From the NCBI GenBank assembly GCA_028551475.1, contig CM052355.1, positions 29,353,580 through 29,417,579 of the forward strand: a stretch of DNA of 64,000 nucleotides, written 5' to 3'. A model generated the notes under the pieces. That model had not been told where the DNA came from and searched no databases. It was given only the letters and a program-made list of their open reading frames with translations. The stretch comes from Casuarina equisetifolia. Its lineage: Eukaryota; Streptophyta; Magnoliopsida; Fagales; Casuarinaceae. This document shows positions 34,929 to 48,318 of this stretch, one piece after another; position 1 is the stretch's first letter, and each line of letters opens with the position of its first letter. The position numbers and the translations under genes were made by a program.

Positions 34929-36422
34929 GAGTTCACTAGTTATAAGAATCACATATGTTACTTACTAAAAAGAATGTTAATACTTCCTTATTTGCAGGCC
35001 CAATTATCCAATAAAGGTTAAAGAGCAACAAGACTACTAGCTCATGGAAAAGCTTGTTGTTATTTCTGTATGTTTTTTTCACAGTTGCATGTTGTAACCA
35101 TCTTTTAAAGGAGGAATAAACTTAAGCACCATCAGAGCAAATAATTGAAGCATATAAATACTTAACCTTTAACTTCTTAAGCTCCTTGATTGGGCATTAT
35201 GGAGTTTCTGTCTCAAGTCTCTCTTTCTCTCTCTACCCACAAAAAGAAAACAAAAAAAGATCCTGCAGCTTCTGGACATTTGAATCCAAACATATAAAAG
35301 AAACAAGCAATCAAAACAAAAATGTCACTTAAAAAGAAGAAAAAAAAAAGAAAAATAATACAAATAATCAGGCATGTGTACTTGCAACTTGTTTGGTCAA
35401 GTTAACTGCTCTTAATCTTTGCAGCTCACTTGACCAATTTAAGTGCTTTTAATTCATTACCTTCAAACTAATTAATAAAATGTATCTAAAACAAAAGACA
35501 TGTAATCTTTTAAACTTACGAATTTCAAGCTATGACCTCTTCCCATGATCCAAAATCAGAAATATTAATGGGTCAACATATATCAATTGAAAACAATTTT
35601 GTCAAAGTTCTTCCCGTGCTCTATTTCTGGTTTTCAGAAAATGCAAAAGCGAGAGATACCAACTAAGTCCATCCTTTGATGGATCGTAAAAGTAAAAGAG
35701 TAACATTGAGAGAATCCTAGAGCAACTAAGGAATGTCAGTTTCACCCCGTGAAATGATTTTCCTTAAAAAAGAGCGTATCAACTTGTGCTAACTTCATAC
35801 TCCATTTCAATTAGGTAGCAACACATAATAAGCATGGCATGCGTTCAGGCCGAACATGTTCAAAGCCTTGAAAAAGTCATAGAAGCAGTTGTTTAAGCAT
35901 ACAATGGGTTCAGCAAGCACGTGCCCACACAAATAAAAATGCAAGATACTCTTCTGAAAATCACTGTAAACCTCCCGGGGCTGCAACAAAAATGACCTCA
36001 CCTTCATCCCATCCCCTAAGGCGACCTCAAAAAACCTCACTCTACTTCCATTGGGCTATTTCATTTTGCTCCTCTAACTTTAACTATACAAAATGAACAA
36101 TAAGGAGCATTAATAAATAGAAGGAAGTCGAAAACATAGTAGTACGTGGTCCTGCTTTGTTAGACTCTCTAATTAGAAGATAGATACACATTACATAATT
36201 TGGGTATGATCTTATCATATTGATTTTCCTTTTGGTTCCACCCCAATTAAATGTTTTGACGTTGTCATCTTCCATTGTAATTGAACAAACCTAATAGAAC
36301 ACAAATATTGAGCAACCAAAAGTCACTCCAAGAGCTTTTTGATAGAATAATTAAACTATCCAAAGCATTGATCTATTGATGCTTAAAGAAAAAAAAAAAG
36401 TTCCTTTTCTTTATCTTTTCTT

Positions 36423-36560
36423 TGTCGCCCCCCCTGCGAACAGATCCTGCCGCCCCCCCCCATCCCGTCGCCCCCCTTGCGAACAAGCTCCCCCATCCCG
36501 TCGTTCCCCTTGCGAACAAGCTCCCCCCATCCCGTCGCCCCCCCCCCCCCCCTTCCCCCA
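36423..36560 (+). repeat. C-rich tandem repeats in the LINE 5' region
   Basis: A unit of about 34 bp with ttgcgaacaagct and catcccgtcg is repeated, separated by runs of up to about 18 C. The minus strand is correspondingly G-rich and could form G-quadruplexes. Proline-rich frames across it are a by-product of composition. Confidence 0.85.
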
Positions 36561-36781
36561 ACAGATCTTGTCGTCTACCCCCTCATCGCACCACACTACC
36601 CCGCGATCCCATCCCCGTCGCCCCCACACCTCCCCGATCTCGTTGCTGCCCACCACCCCCAAATCGCACCTCATCATGTACTAGCTTAAATTTGCTAGTG
36701 GCCTCATGAGGGAGACGGTGAATGGAGGACCCCTTGCTACTACCTCCAATCATCAATTAGACTTTCCTAAGGCCGTAACTT

Positions 36782-38095
36782 ATGGTGCAAGTTGCCAATC
36801 GACTATGTCCAGAGTCTGTTGCTCCTAGAAGACGTGATCTTAGCTCCCTTGGATTGGTATCAATGGTGAGTACTAGAAGTGGGAGAATACGTACTGCATC
36901 ATCAAAGATGGAAATAGGAAGGGCTGTTACAAAATTAAGCAATGAAGAGATTATTTTGGAGAACTCGAAATCAGGTACCTCTGTTGCCTCCTCTTGTTTG
37001 AATAATTCATTTGAGGTTGTATTTGATGAGATTGCTTCCCAAGTTGCTACAAATGGAAAAGTAGATAACATAAGGCATGTGGATGAAGTGATTCTTAATG
37101 TGACTAGTGATGCTGGGATGAATTGGAAACAAATAGCCATGAGACCAACAAATCAGATGGCAAAATTAAATTACCTGCCCCCAATTGAGAAAGGTAAGAC
37201 AATCGTTGTGAAACCCCCTCCTGAAGCAATTGAGGAGGGTAAAAGCCATTTTGCAAGTTGCCTTGTGGGTTATTTTTTGAATGTCTATACTTCGTTTTAC
37301 GCAATAAAAGGAATTATTGAAAAACTGTGGGGTAAAGATAACTTACTAGATATTACTGCCACTGAGGATTATTTCTTTTTCTTTCGGTTTTCAAATATTT
37401 AGAAATTAGAAGAAGTAATGGAAATTGGAGTTTGGGATATAGCAGGAAAACCTTTGTTTCTCCAAAAATGGCATCCTTGTATCAGATTAGAAAAGGCCAA
37501 AATATTTGCTATTCCTATCTGGGTTAAGCTGTATAACGTTCCCCATGCCTTGTGGAATAAGATTGGTATGAGTCATGTTAGTAGCGTGCTGGGTAAACCT
37601 CTATATATGAATAAAGCTACTGAACAAAGGTTACGGCTATCATATGCCAAAGTTTGTAATCTAATGGATATTGATAGTGAGTTTCCTCTGAATTTTGATA
37701 TTGATATGGGGAATAATGAAGTGTTTGAGATTACTGTGGAATATGGTTGGATCCCTCCCAAGTGTAAGAAATGCAACTGTTTTGGTCATAAAGATTGCAC
37801 TATAAAAAAAAATATATGGATTCCCAAAAAGAGTGAAGGGTCGCAGGTCAACCAAAAAGGAGATGTTCAGGAACCAGTTACTACAGTAGAGAAGCCGAAT
37901 TCACTAGTGCTTAAGGACAATGGTATTGCTCAGGCAAAGATTATTAAGCCTCATATAGCTACCTCTCAAGGAAACAATTCTGAGTTTATAGCTGTAACCA
38001 ATAAAAAGAAATCTCCTGGGAAGAAGAAGGATAATAATTGTGAACTTATCTCAGAAAATAGGTTTTCTCAGCTTGCTAAAGCTAATGAAAATTAG
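36782..38095 (+). pseudogene. LINE ORF1: DUF4283-type nucleic-acid-binding protein with zinc knuckle
   Basis: In plant L1 elements ORF1 binds element RNA. The frame runs from 36782 and carries one TAG at 37400-37402; the same frame continues through 37403-38095. The DUF4283-type fold follows the stop (WDIAGKPLFLQKWHP, then IPIWVKLYNVP, then VEYGWIPPKCKKC). A zinc-knuckle-like CKKCNCFGHKDC has two residues rather than four between H and the last C, so it is imperfect. The C-terminal part is basic and lysine-rich, as is usual. The reading start is uncertain; an ATG at 36863 is another candidate. Confidence 0.75.
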
Positions 38096-38169
38096 ACCTC
38101 TTATAATGAGATTACAGATCTTCTTGGTAGCCTTGATGCAGTGGAGAAAGGGGAAAAACCTCCAGATCA

Positions 38170-41100
38170 ATGAATATCTTATCATGGAATGTAAGGGGCC
38201 TTAACAAAAGCCCAAAACAAAGAGAAGTAGTTAATTTTGTTTTATCTTAAGCTCCACATGTTATTATTTTGATAGAGCATAGAGTTAAAGAAGGAAATGC
38301 TAGTTTTGTCCTGAAGAATATGTTTGATGAATGGAATTACTCTCACAATTATTTACATTCTAGTGTAGGAAGAATATGGATTTTATGGAAATCATCTGAA
38401 CTTCAACTTTCAATCCAAGGTACTTCATCTCAAGTCATTCATTGTTGCATCGATAAGTTAGGTTTACCTCCTTTCTTCATATCTACTATCTATGCAAGCA
38501 ACTTGGAATCTAAACGTAGGGAGCTATGGGCAAATATTGAGTATTTCTCTTCTCAAAATATTGCTAGCATTCCGTGGTTATTGGTGGGTGATTTTAATGA
38601 AATTCGGCATGTAGATGAACGAATTAGGCCAAATGTTAAATGTACTAGGGGCATGGAGGATTTTAATGATATGATTGGGAAATTGGGATTGTTGGAACCC
38701 TCTTTTATGGGTTCTATTTTCACTTGGTTGAACAAAAGTTCATCTCAGAATCTTAGGGCAAGCAAGATTGATAAAGCTTTACTAAATAAAGAAGGGATTC
38801 TCAATTTTGGTAAACTTTCGATTGAGTTTTTGCCTCCTTTGTTATCGGATCATTCTCCTTCCTTGTTCAAGCTAGATACCACTCATAAAAGGAAAAAAGC
38901 ACCTTTCAAATTCTTTAACTTTTGGACATCCAGTCCAGATTTTATGGAAACTGTTAATCATGTTTGGCAACAAGAAATTAGTGGTACTAAAATGTACAAA
39001 GTTATAAAGAAATTAAAGGCATTAAAGTTATCCCTTAGGAAGCTAAATTCAGCCCAGTTTGGTGATTTGCATAAGAAGGTAAAGGTGGTGAGAGAACAAT
39101 TACAGCAAGCTCAACTCAAGTTACAAGTTGACCCCTTTGATACAGATATGCGTATTGAGGAAAGAATGAAAATGGATAAATTGCTTACACTGAGTAAACA
39201 TGAAGAAATTCTTTTAAAACAAAAATCGAGGAATCTCTGGCTGAAAGAGGGAGATAATAATAGTGGAATGTTCTTCTCATCTTTAATGTGTAGAAGAGCT
39301 CATAATAGAATCTCTAATCTAGTTCTAGAAGATGGATCTACTATTTATAATGATGATGCCTTGAGGATAGCTATTACTACTTATTACCAGAATGTACTTG
39401 GAAATTCTCGCTCAAGTAACCTTTTCACTGGAAGGTATTCTTCCCTATTCCATGAGAATGCGAATGAAATGTTGAATCTACCTGCTATTGAATGCGCTAA
39501 TGTGAAGAGAGTTCTTTGGGGTTTTCATGATTTCAAAGCTCCTGGTCCTGATGGATACAATAGTCTATTTTACAAGAAAGCTTGGTCAATTATCGGGCAT
39601 GATATAGAAGATGCGGTGCTAGATTTTTTCTCATCCAAGAAACTATTGAAAGCTATCAATGTTACTTTGCTATGCCTAGTTCCTAAAATCCCTAACCTAA
39701 GTTGCATGAAGGACTTTAGACCAATTGCCTGCTGTAATGTGTTATATAAAGTGATCTCAAAACTACTTGCTGAGAGGATAAGTCTTATTTTCCCTGAAGT
39801 GATTAGCCAAAACCAAACTGTTTTTATCAGAGGTCGTCAAATCTCTAAAAATATTATGCTTTGTCAAGAATTGCTTCATAATTACCACAAAGGAGATAGA
39901 GGAAAGCGTGTTGCCATTAAGATCGATCTTATGAAAGCTTATGACATGGTTAAATGGGAAGCTATATTGGGGGTTCTCCAAGCTATTCACACTCCTCAAA
40001 CTTTACTTGAATTGGTTAGCCAATGCATCACTACCACTAGATTCTCTGTGAATTTCAATGGTGAGCATGTAGGTTATTTTGAAGGTACTAATGGATTAAG
40101 GCAGGGAGATCCTTTATCCCCTTATTTGTTTGTGCTTGTTATGGAGATCCTTAATAGAATAATTATTGAGAAAGTTTCCACCTCTACTTTCAAATATCAT
40201 TGGAGATGCAAGGAAGAGAGAATCACTCACCTTTGTTTTGCAGATGATTTATTTTTATTTGCTTATGGGGATGTTAATTCAGTACTATGTCTCACTGAAG
40301 CTTTGGAGGAGTTTGCAACACTCACAGGATTGCAGTATAATCAAAGCAAAAGTAAGATATTTTTTTCAGGGATTACTAAACAAGAAAAGCTTTTGATACT
40401 AGATCATACCCCTTTCTCCGAAGGAAGACTCCCTATTAGATACCTCGGTGTTTCTCTTATCACAAGAAGACTTACCTACACGGATTGCAAAGTTTTGATA
40501 GAGAAAATCATGACAAGAATTGATGGATGGGGAATGAAACACCTTAGCTATGCAAGAAGACTACAATTGGCTAAAACAGTTCTCATTTCTATCTGTACCT
40601 TTTGGATGCAAATGTTCCTTCTCCTAAAACAAACCATTTATGAGATTGAGAAAAAGATAAGGCACTTTCTGTGGGCAGACCACTCAGAAGATCATAAAAT
40701 GCATAAGGTTGCTTGGCAAGTTGTTTGTTCACCAAAAAAGGAAGGAGGTCTTGGATTACTAAACCTTCAAGTATGGAATAAAGTTTTGTTGGGGCGATCT
40801 CTCTGGAATCTCATAAACTGCCCTAATTCATCCTTATGGAGTAAGTGGATTCATAGTACTAAATGCAGGGAAAATTCAATTATGGATCTTGACATCAAGG
40901 GAACTATGGCATGGAGTTAGAGAGGTCTTCTAAAGTTACGCCAAACTTTAACCTTTACTCTATCCAAACCTTCTTATTGCTATAAGGAAACGTACAAGGA
41001 ATTACGTCAAGTGAGCTCTAAGGTTGAATGGTATAATTTGATCTGGTCAGGAGGAATTAGCAAACATAATTTCATTGGTTGGCTCATATGTAGAGACAAA

Positions 41101-41490
41101 CTACCAATGGCTGCAGTGGTTTCTCGATGGCTTCCCTCAATTGATTTGCATTGTGATTTTTGTGGCTCTCACTATGAAAATAAATCCCACTTTTTCTTTC
41201 AGTGCACTTGGACTAACCAGGTTTGGAGAAGTATTCTAGCTCAAGGCATTCGTAAGGTCATCTTCGATTGAGACTTTGAATTGCAATGGATGATTAAAGC
41301 AATTAAGGGAAAGGATTTAGCCGCAACGCTTCTCAAGCTTTCTTTCTTAGTGTGTCTTTATTGTATATGGTTAGAACGTAATCGTAGACGTTTTCAGAAT
41401 AAGTCTATTGATATTCCAATGTTGTTAGCTAAAATCAGGAGAGTAGTCTGTGGAAGAGCTTCCTTATTTAGAAGCGTTAAACTCTCCTAA
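38170..41490 (+). pseudogene. LINE ORF2: endonuclease and reverse transcriptase
   Basis: ATG at 38170 begins MNILSWNVRGLNK, the endonuclease start. WLLVGDFNEI (about residue 137) and LSDHSP are catalytic endonuclease motifs. The reverse transcriptase follows, with FRPIACCNVLYKVISK, AYDMVKWE, GLRQGDPLSPYLF and the catalytic FADD box (about residue 690). A zinc-binding region ends the protein (HNFIGWLICRDKLP, then CDFCG and HFFFQC). No RNase H domain is visible. The frame is unshifted from end to end but has stops at 38248, 40918 and 41269. The element's own protein would nick the target DNA and copy its RNA there. Confidence 0.9.
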
Positions 41491-41646
41491 GCAAATGTTT
41501 TGTTGAGTCATAGTTGGAGAATTCCAAATTCTATATTTTCCTAGATGAATTGTAAAGTTGGGGTATGCCGCTAAGCTCATGTATTATTTTTATTCTTCGA
41601 TAAATAAACTCACATATTCATAAAAAAAGAAAAAGGAAAAAAAAAA

Positions 41647-42400
41647 CAGCAACATTTGTCAAAGTCTATTCAATCCAAGGAAACAACTCAAAAAACAAGC
41701 TGAAGTAAGTAATGAGTGGCATTGTCATTAGAAAAAAAAAATTGATAATTTGAAAAGTTATACAGCTTTTCAAATTGAAGGATTTGAACAAACATACCAT
41801 CATTGTTTAAAATTGGTGAATTAGTGAGTTTTCATTACTTAATCTTGTAGATAGCAACAATGTGAGTCCATATTCTATAAAGCAAGATAAAATCATTTAA
41901 TCTTCATCTCAATTTTTCAAGAGAAAGAACCATAAATTGCCTTCTTCTGCAAAGAAAAATACAACCTCATGTGGGGGAACATAAAGGTAGACACTCTAAG
42001 CCAAACAACAATATTTTGACTAAAAAACATATGATAGTTTTGGCAAGACAATTAAGATATATCATTCTTTATCTTACTTGGCGAGCTAAATAAAGAAGAC
42101 CAAAATTAGTTTTATGCTTAGCATAAAAAAGATCTACCATAAAAACTTGTTCCTATACAATTTATGGTTAGTAGAAGCAACATCATTGATCAAAATCTAT
42201 CCCACTCAATCTTAACAAAGTATGGAACTAACTAAAAACAAATGAGAGTCCATAAAAAAAAGGGCATGGGAAAGAAGTTGCTATACTTTAAACATAATAT
42301 CCAAAGGCATATGAGATTGTAATTTTTAATTACATTATGAAACATAGTTATGGGTAAAATATTGAAAGCTAATGACAATTATACTTTAAAGTGTAATTAA
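41647..42400 (-). repeat. Right arm of the inverted duplication, middle part
   Basis: It mirrors left-arm positions of about 1180 down to 330 and resumes exactly where the LINE tail ends. No coding region. Confidence 0.7.
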
Positions 42401-45400
42401 TGTTAATACATGTAAAGTCTTTAGTCAATGTCATGTTAGCAATAGAATCTATTTCCTCATTTTTTTATTTTGTTTCCATGTAAATTGATTGTAATTAGGT
42501 TAGGATTTTTATTCTAGTTAGGTTAAGATTTCAATCGAATTATATATATGTCAATCGAAATTAACTTTAGAAGTAGGGGGAAATTGTCAAAAGTCATAAA
42601 ATTTCTCCATTATCATGGTTTGTGTTTTTAGCCAAATTCTAGGCTTCTAGTTACCTTTGATCCTCTCTTTTTCACTTGGTATTAGTTACCCTTTAGCTTA
42701 TACCTCCACCATTTATTTCTTTCTCATGGTTACTCCCACCTTTTTTGACAATTCTACCATGATTTCCTTTTCCTTTTCTTTGGTTTCAATCTTGGGCAAA
42801 ACTAGCTTTGTCACTCCAATTGTCCTTTTTCCAACCATCATTGAGTGGATTGATGGTTCCAATTTCATCATCTAGTGCACTTGAATCATGTCATTCTTTG
42901 ATTATGCCAAGCTATTGTCGATTGTTGATGAATCCAAACCCGTTTTACCTTTAACTCTTAAACAACTCGATGGCAGCATTTCTCCTAACCTAGCATACAT
43001 AACAAGGCATCTTTGCAACCAAGTGGCCCTTAGGTGTATTCTTGCCACCTATCCTAATGCCATTGTCCCCTAGTTGATCGACCATTGGTGCTTTGCCACT
43101 ACTTAGAAGTATCTCTTAGATCCCTATACGACTTAATCCACCACATGCACTTCTAGTTTCTCTTGAAAGGTAATCATACCATCACCAATTATATCAATAA
43201 AGCCAAGACTATTGTTGATTAGCTTGCCTTTGTCAGGGAACAAATTTCCAAAATTGAATATTACACATATTTTTTTGGGCTTAGTGACAATTTTGATGGG
43301 CTTGTTATGGTAGTCTCGATGAAATTCCAAGAGACACCAATTAATTAGGAAAAGCTTTATTCTTTTCTTTTTATTCATGAAGAACAAACATTCCTTTGTG
43401 ACCCCATGGCTTCATTGATAACTTTAGTAGTGTACTCCAATAGTTTCTTGACCAACTAGACTCCACTACTCTTGTAGAATTTTCCTTGACTTATGACTAA
43501 ATTCCTTTTGAGCTTTTGCCTACTCTTTTAAAACCACCCAATAATGGCAACCAAATTTGGTGGCTGTAATAGGTGCTAGGGACTTTATTACCTACTTTCT
43601 CACCAATACAACAATGTTGTCACTAGTTATTAAGAGAGATTTAACCATGCTTTCCAACTAGTCACAAACTCTCACCTTTAAACTTATCAAAATACCCTTA
43701 TTGCCTAATTTCCTTAAACTAACTTTGCCTATTAGCCCCTTACCCCAACTAGGCCCTTTACTTCCCCTAGGCTTACTACATTCCAATACCTTTTCTTTGG
43801 CCCATTTGCTTTAACCCCTCCTCCTTCATCCTCCTTAGATATAGCCTTTTAAAACCTAGATGTTAGGGCTTCCCACCATGTCACCACCTTTTCAATGGCT
43901 TTGTTAGGTCTTACTCTATATATGGGCCTTTAATAGCATATTAAGGGAGATGAAGTCTCTCTTCCCATCACCCATAAAGATGACCTTGTGTCTTCATTCT
44001 TTCTTTTGTCCAATGTTTAGTAGTCCATTTGATTACTAAGAATCCTTTTATTTTTTCTACCATTTATTTTTTGTGCTATCTCCTTGCACATTGGCTTTAT
44101 TTTACTCCATGAACAACTTGATTAGGGCATCTATCATGTCTTACCATTTGATGTCGACCTCATTCTTGTTGTGTTTGTTGCCTTTTACACTAGTTCCCTC
44201 CCCTCTGGTATCATTAATTTAGTCACCCATTGTTTAATCTTTTGTTTATCTCTTCAAGTCAACACATATGAGTTTTTCTAATTATTCTTTTCCTCCATTT
44301 TTTTTATATGGGTGGCACCCTAAATATTCATTAAGTTTTTACAATTCTCCCATGTATTGTATATGTTCTTAATAAGAGTCATTATTGCCCGCACCCTTCA
44401 CCCACTCTAGCAACTTTTCAATTAGTTCATTTTAATGTTTAAAGGACTTTTCTTATGACTTTTTTTGACAATAGATATCATGTGTACTTTATTGGTGAAT
44501 TTTTATACTTTACTTACTAAAAACTTTTTCCACCCATTCTAAATTCCTTAATATTTTCATTACATTTCATAAGTTTATGGAAAATCAATAACAATGCAAG
44601 CTTCAATCCACTTAGTGCAATGGTGCCCCCGAGTTTCTTTCTTCTACATTTTGAGCTTGCCTAATGTAATATGACATTCACTAGTGAATCTCATGCCTTT
44701 ACTCTTCAATCTAAAATGACACTACTAAGCATAAGCATTGCCACATTGTTGACATAGCCTAACTCTTCTTAACCAAGTTGTTTTGCCTTCAAACTTCAAG
44801 GACCTCTTTTTTAAGAAGGCAATCTTCTTAATCAGCTACCTTTTAACCTTAATCATTGGTAACATGTCTCCATGGCCAATTTTGTTTCACTGCCCTTTAG
44901 ATGTTTCTCACTTATAAGTGTTTGGCTATGCAATTTTCCCTTATCTTTGACATTAATGCTCCTTACAAGCTACCCTTATGCTCCTAGGCATACATCTTCA
45001 TAGGCTACCCTTTGGGTTATCGTAGCTATCGATGTTTTTGTCCAATGAGTTGTTTTTCATCTATATAAATGTTATTTTTCATAAGGAGATCTTTTTCTTA
45101 TCATACCACCTAGCCTATATTGTACATGCCTTCCATTGGTCCAACCCTCTCAAGCTTATCCATTATCTATATCTTTCCCATTGGCACCATCTCCACCCCT
45201 AGCCTTAAGACTTTAGATACTGCCTTAACCACCTCACCTTCAAAATACTACCTTACTAACCTTACCTTTAAATACTATCTTGGCCACCTCACCTTCATAT
45301 ATTGCCTTGGCCACCTTTCCCTTAAGTATTACCTTGATAAACCTTACTTATATGGTTACTCATTTCCAAAATGACACTTTGTCTGTTGCACCATCATTTC

Positions 45401-46486
45401 TCAATATACTTATGCCTTAACTACAATTGCCCATTTGTACACTGAGTCCACTTGTTTCATTTAAGCTATTCATGATTCTTAAAGGTGTGAAACTATAGTT
45501 ATTGAATATTGCTCTTATAAAAAATGGTAATTCATCTTTGGTTCCTCCCTTGCATGATGCTCACTCCATTAGTTATAAATGGGTATAGAGGTTAAGTTTT
45601 GCTTTGATCGCTCCTTAGAGTAGTATAAGGCTCATCTTGAAACTAACACCACCTGTCAATTTGTATAACACATTAGCAAGCTATAAAGTGAATTCTTCAC
45701 AAATTTGGTAGGTATTTTTTACATAGGTCTTTTTTATGCTAGATGGGTTAATGATCACAATGATTGTCTCTTGGTTGATGATTTTTATGTTTTTCTTAAC
45801 TATAACTTTATTTCTTAAAGCTTTTGCAAGTAGCCTATTGTGTCATGTTTGAGCACCAAGGTTGAGTACAAGTGCTTAAAGCATACTACAACTAAACTCT
45901 TATGGATTCAATACAATCTTTAGGATCTTCATGCCTTTTTGCCACATCTTTCTACTCTTTGGTGTGATAATCTTTTAATCCTCTATTTAATGGCAAATAT
46001 AATGCTTCAATCTTACATTAAACATGTGGAAATTGATTTCCACTTCATTAAGGAGCTCCTTGCTTGTAGTTAGCTGCATCTTTATTTTATCTCCTCTTTC
46101 AATCAATCAATAACATTTTCACCAAAGGTTTTTCCTTTACCTAGTTTTGAATCATGTGTTCCAAGCTTATGATTCATGTTGCCCTTTCAACTTGTAAAGG
46201 GATGTTAAAGTCTTTAGTCAATGTCATGTTAGTAGTAAGATCTACCTTTTGATTTGTTTTGTTTTCATGTAAATCAGTTGTAATTAGTTTAGGATTTCTA
46301 TTCTAATTACGTTAGTATTTCAACTCTAATTAGGTTATTTTTTATTGAACTACATATATGTTGTTCAAAATCAATTGTGGAAGCAAAGGGAAAATTTTGA
46401 TAAAATACACAATTTTTCCACTACTATACTTTATGTTTTCTACCAAATTCTAGGCTTTTAGTGACCTTCGATCCTCTCTTTTTCAC
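42401..46486 (+). mobile_element. Old Ty1/copia LTR retrotransposon fossil
   Basis: The LTRs are about 42401-42674 and 46203-46485; the outer ends are uncertain by about 10 bp. The left LTR is followed by ttggtattagttacc, resembling a methionine-tRNA primer site, and gtaaaggga precedes the right LTR as a purine tract. Regions resembling gag (about 42.9-43.6 kb), reverse transcriptase (near 45.55 kb) and RNase H (about 45.85-46.15 kb) occur in the copia order. It has very many breaks. About a fifth to a quarter of LTR positions differ by eye, so it is old. No clean target duplication remains. It lies inside the right arm. Confidence 0.8.
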
Positions 46487-48318
46487 CATTAGGAAACCAT
46501 CTTTCATTATGTGAGATGATTTATTTAGATTGATAAAAGGAGAAGACCTAACAAGATCGAGTCAGAGTCTCTATTACCAAGGCACAAAGGTAATCATAAA
46601 GCATGGTTATCATAATTTAGCTTGACATATACATATAAAAGCAAGTGCACTTCAATATAAATTGAAGACAATCCTTAAGTATCAAAATATCATAACAACC
46701 ATAGAATGTACTACAAAATTCATATTAAACTTTTCCATTACTAAAACAAGTTTTGCCTTTGTCTTCATCAATTTCACAAAAGACTAATTTAGAAAAGAAC
46801 CCAATTCTACTCATTACTTAATTTCGCCCTTTAACTTTGCCCATTTTTTTAAAAGCATCAATTAGTAGTATCAACTATTAGAAGGAAGAGGGAAATGTTA
46901 TAGAACATATTATGACTCCTATGGAACTTCTTTTTAGGTGAGTTAATAGATGTGGATGATGTATTATTAGTCTAATTTATCACATTAACCTTCCATCTAG
47001 TTGCCATTAAAATTAAGTGTTTTGACTCTTGGTCATTTCTTATTACAAGTTAACACTCCTAAGAAAGTAGAAATATTTAAGTAATCATTAATTAGTCAAA
47101 CATCCTAATCATTTTTAAAGGTAGAAGATTGAAGATAGATCAAGTGCAAACTATCCCAATTAAAAACTAAGTGGCATTTGCCATAATTCATTCAATCAAA
47201 GAAAACAATGCATAAAATTATAAAGAAACTACATGATACTTTGGGCATGATCTTCTTATATTGACTTTACTTTTGGTTCCAACCCAATTTGATACTTTGA
47301 CTTTTGTCACCCTCCATTGCAAATGAACAAACCTAAGAGAACACAAATATTGAGCAACCAAAGGATATTCAAAGAATTTTTGATATAACAATTGCTATTA
47401 TCCTAAGCTATGATCAATTGACACTAAAAAAAAATACAGCATTTATCAAAGTCTATCCAACCCAAGACAGTAGCTCAAAAATAAGCTAGACTAAGTAACA
47501 AGTGGCATTGCCATAATAAAATAAAATTGTTTAATTTGCCAAAATGGCCTTTCAAATTGAAAGGTTCCTAATAACATAGCTATCATTGTTTAAAATTGGT
47601 AAAGTAATTAGTTTTCATTATTTAATCTTATACATAGCAACAATGTAGTTCCATTTTCTATAAACCAAGATAAAATCATTTAATCTCTATCCTTTTTTCC
47701 AAGAGAAAGAATCATAAATGCATAGAAAAGTGCCTTTTTTTGCCAAGAAGAATAGAACCTCATGAAAGGGAACATGAATGCAAACACTCTAAGTCAAACA
47801 ATAATCTTTTAACTCCAAAAAATATGGTAGTTTTGGCAAGATAATTTAGATATATTTTTGCTATCTATATGAAGAAAAGAGGCCGGTGTTATTGAATTAT
47901 GAACTAGAAATTTGTGCTATGGACAATAGCATAATAAAGACCAAAGTTAGTTTTATGCTATCATAAAGAAAAACCTACCATCAAAACTTGTTCCTTTGCA
48001 ATTTATTTTGAACTAAACTAGCATTAGTCATCAAAATTCATCCCACTCAAACTCAATAAAGCATGGAATCAAAAACAAATGAGAGTTCATAGAAAAGGGC
48101 ATGCGAAATTAATTACTGCACTTTTATCATAATATCCAAAGCCTTATGAAAAAGTAACTCTTGATTACATTGTAAGCAAAATGTAATTCATTTTAAAGAC
48201 TAAAAGCTAATAACCACTATTCATTCAAATGTAATCATGAAACCTTGTTTCATTGCATGAGAAGATTTATTTGGATCCATAAAAGGAATAGTAGATCTAC
48301 AAACATTGAGTTCATACT
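46486..48318 (-). repeat. More F-box flanking blocks, diverged
   Basis: 46486-46785 mirrors left-arm positions 1-200. 46850-47180 resembles 50210-50600. 47180-48318 is another copy of the block at 160-1350 (minus orientation), including the 3' module part at 47230-47520. No coding region survives. Confidence 0.6.

Larger units (their letters stand above)
31030..36384 (-). repeat. Right arm of the inverted duplication, inner part
   Basis: It mirrors left-arm positions of about 5340 down to 1180, including the F-box gene, its 3' modules (31480-32780 and 35600-36384) and the opposite-strand frame. It continues past the LINE at 41647-42400 and past the old copia element at 46486-46785. Confidence 0.85.
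36401..41640 (+). mobile_element. L1-type LINE, nearly complete
   Basis: Parts in order: a C-rich 5' untranslated region with 34-bp tandem repeats (36423-36560), ORF1 (36782-38095), ORF2 (38170-41490), a 3' untranslated region and an A-rich tail (41620-41646). The possible target duplication is A-rich: 36385-36399 and 41632-41646 match at 14 of 15 sites. It is inserted in the right arm of the inverted duplication; the arm sequence resumes after the tail. About four in-frame stops and no frameshift indicate a fairly recent, inactive copy. Confidence 0.9.

Noticed and set aside
36376-36709. Proline-rich and glycine-rich open frames on both strands
   Set aside because: They come from the C-rich tandem repeats of the LINE 5' region and show no protein-like conservation.
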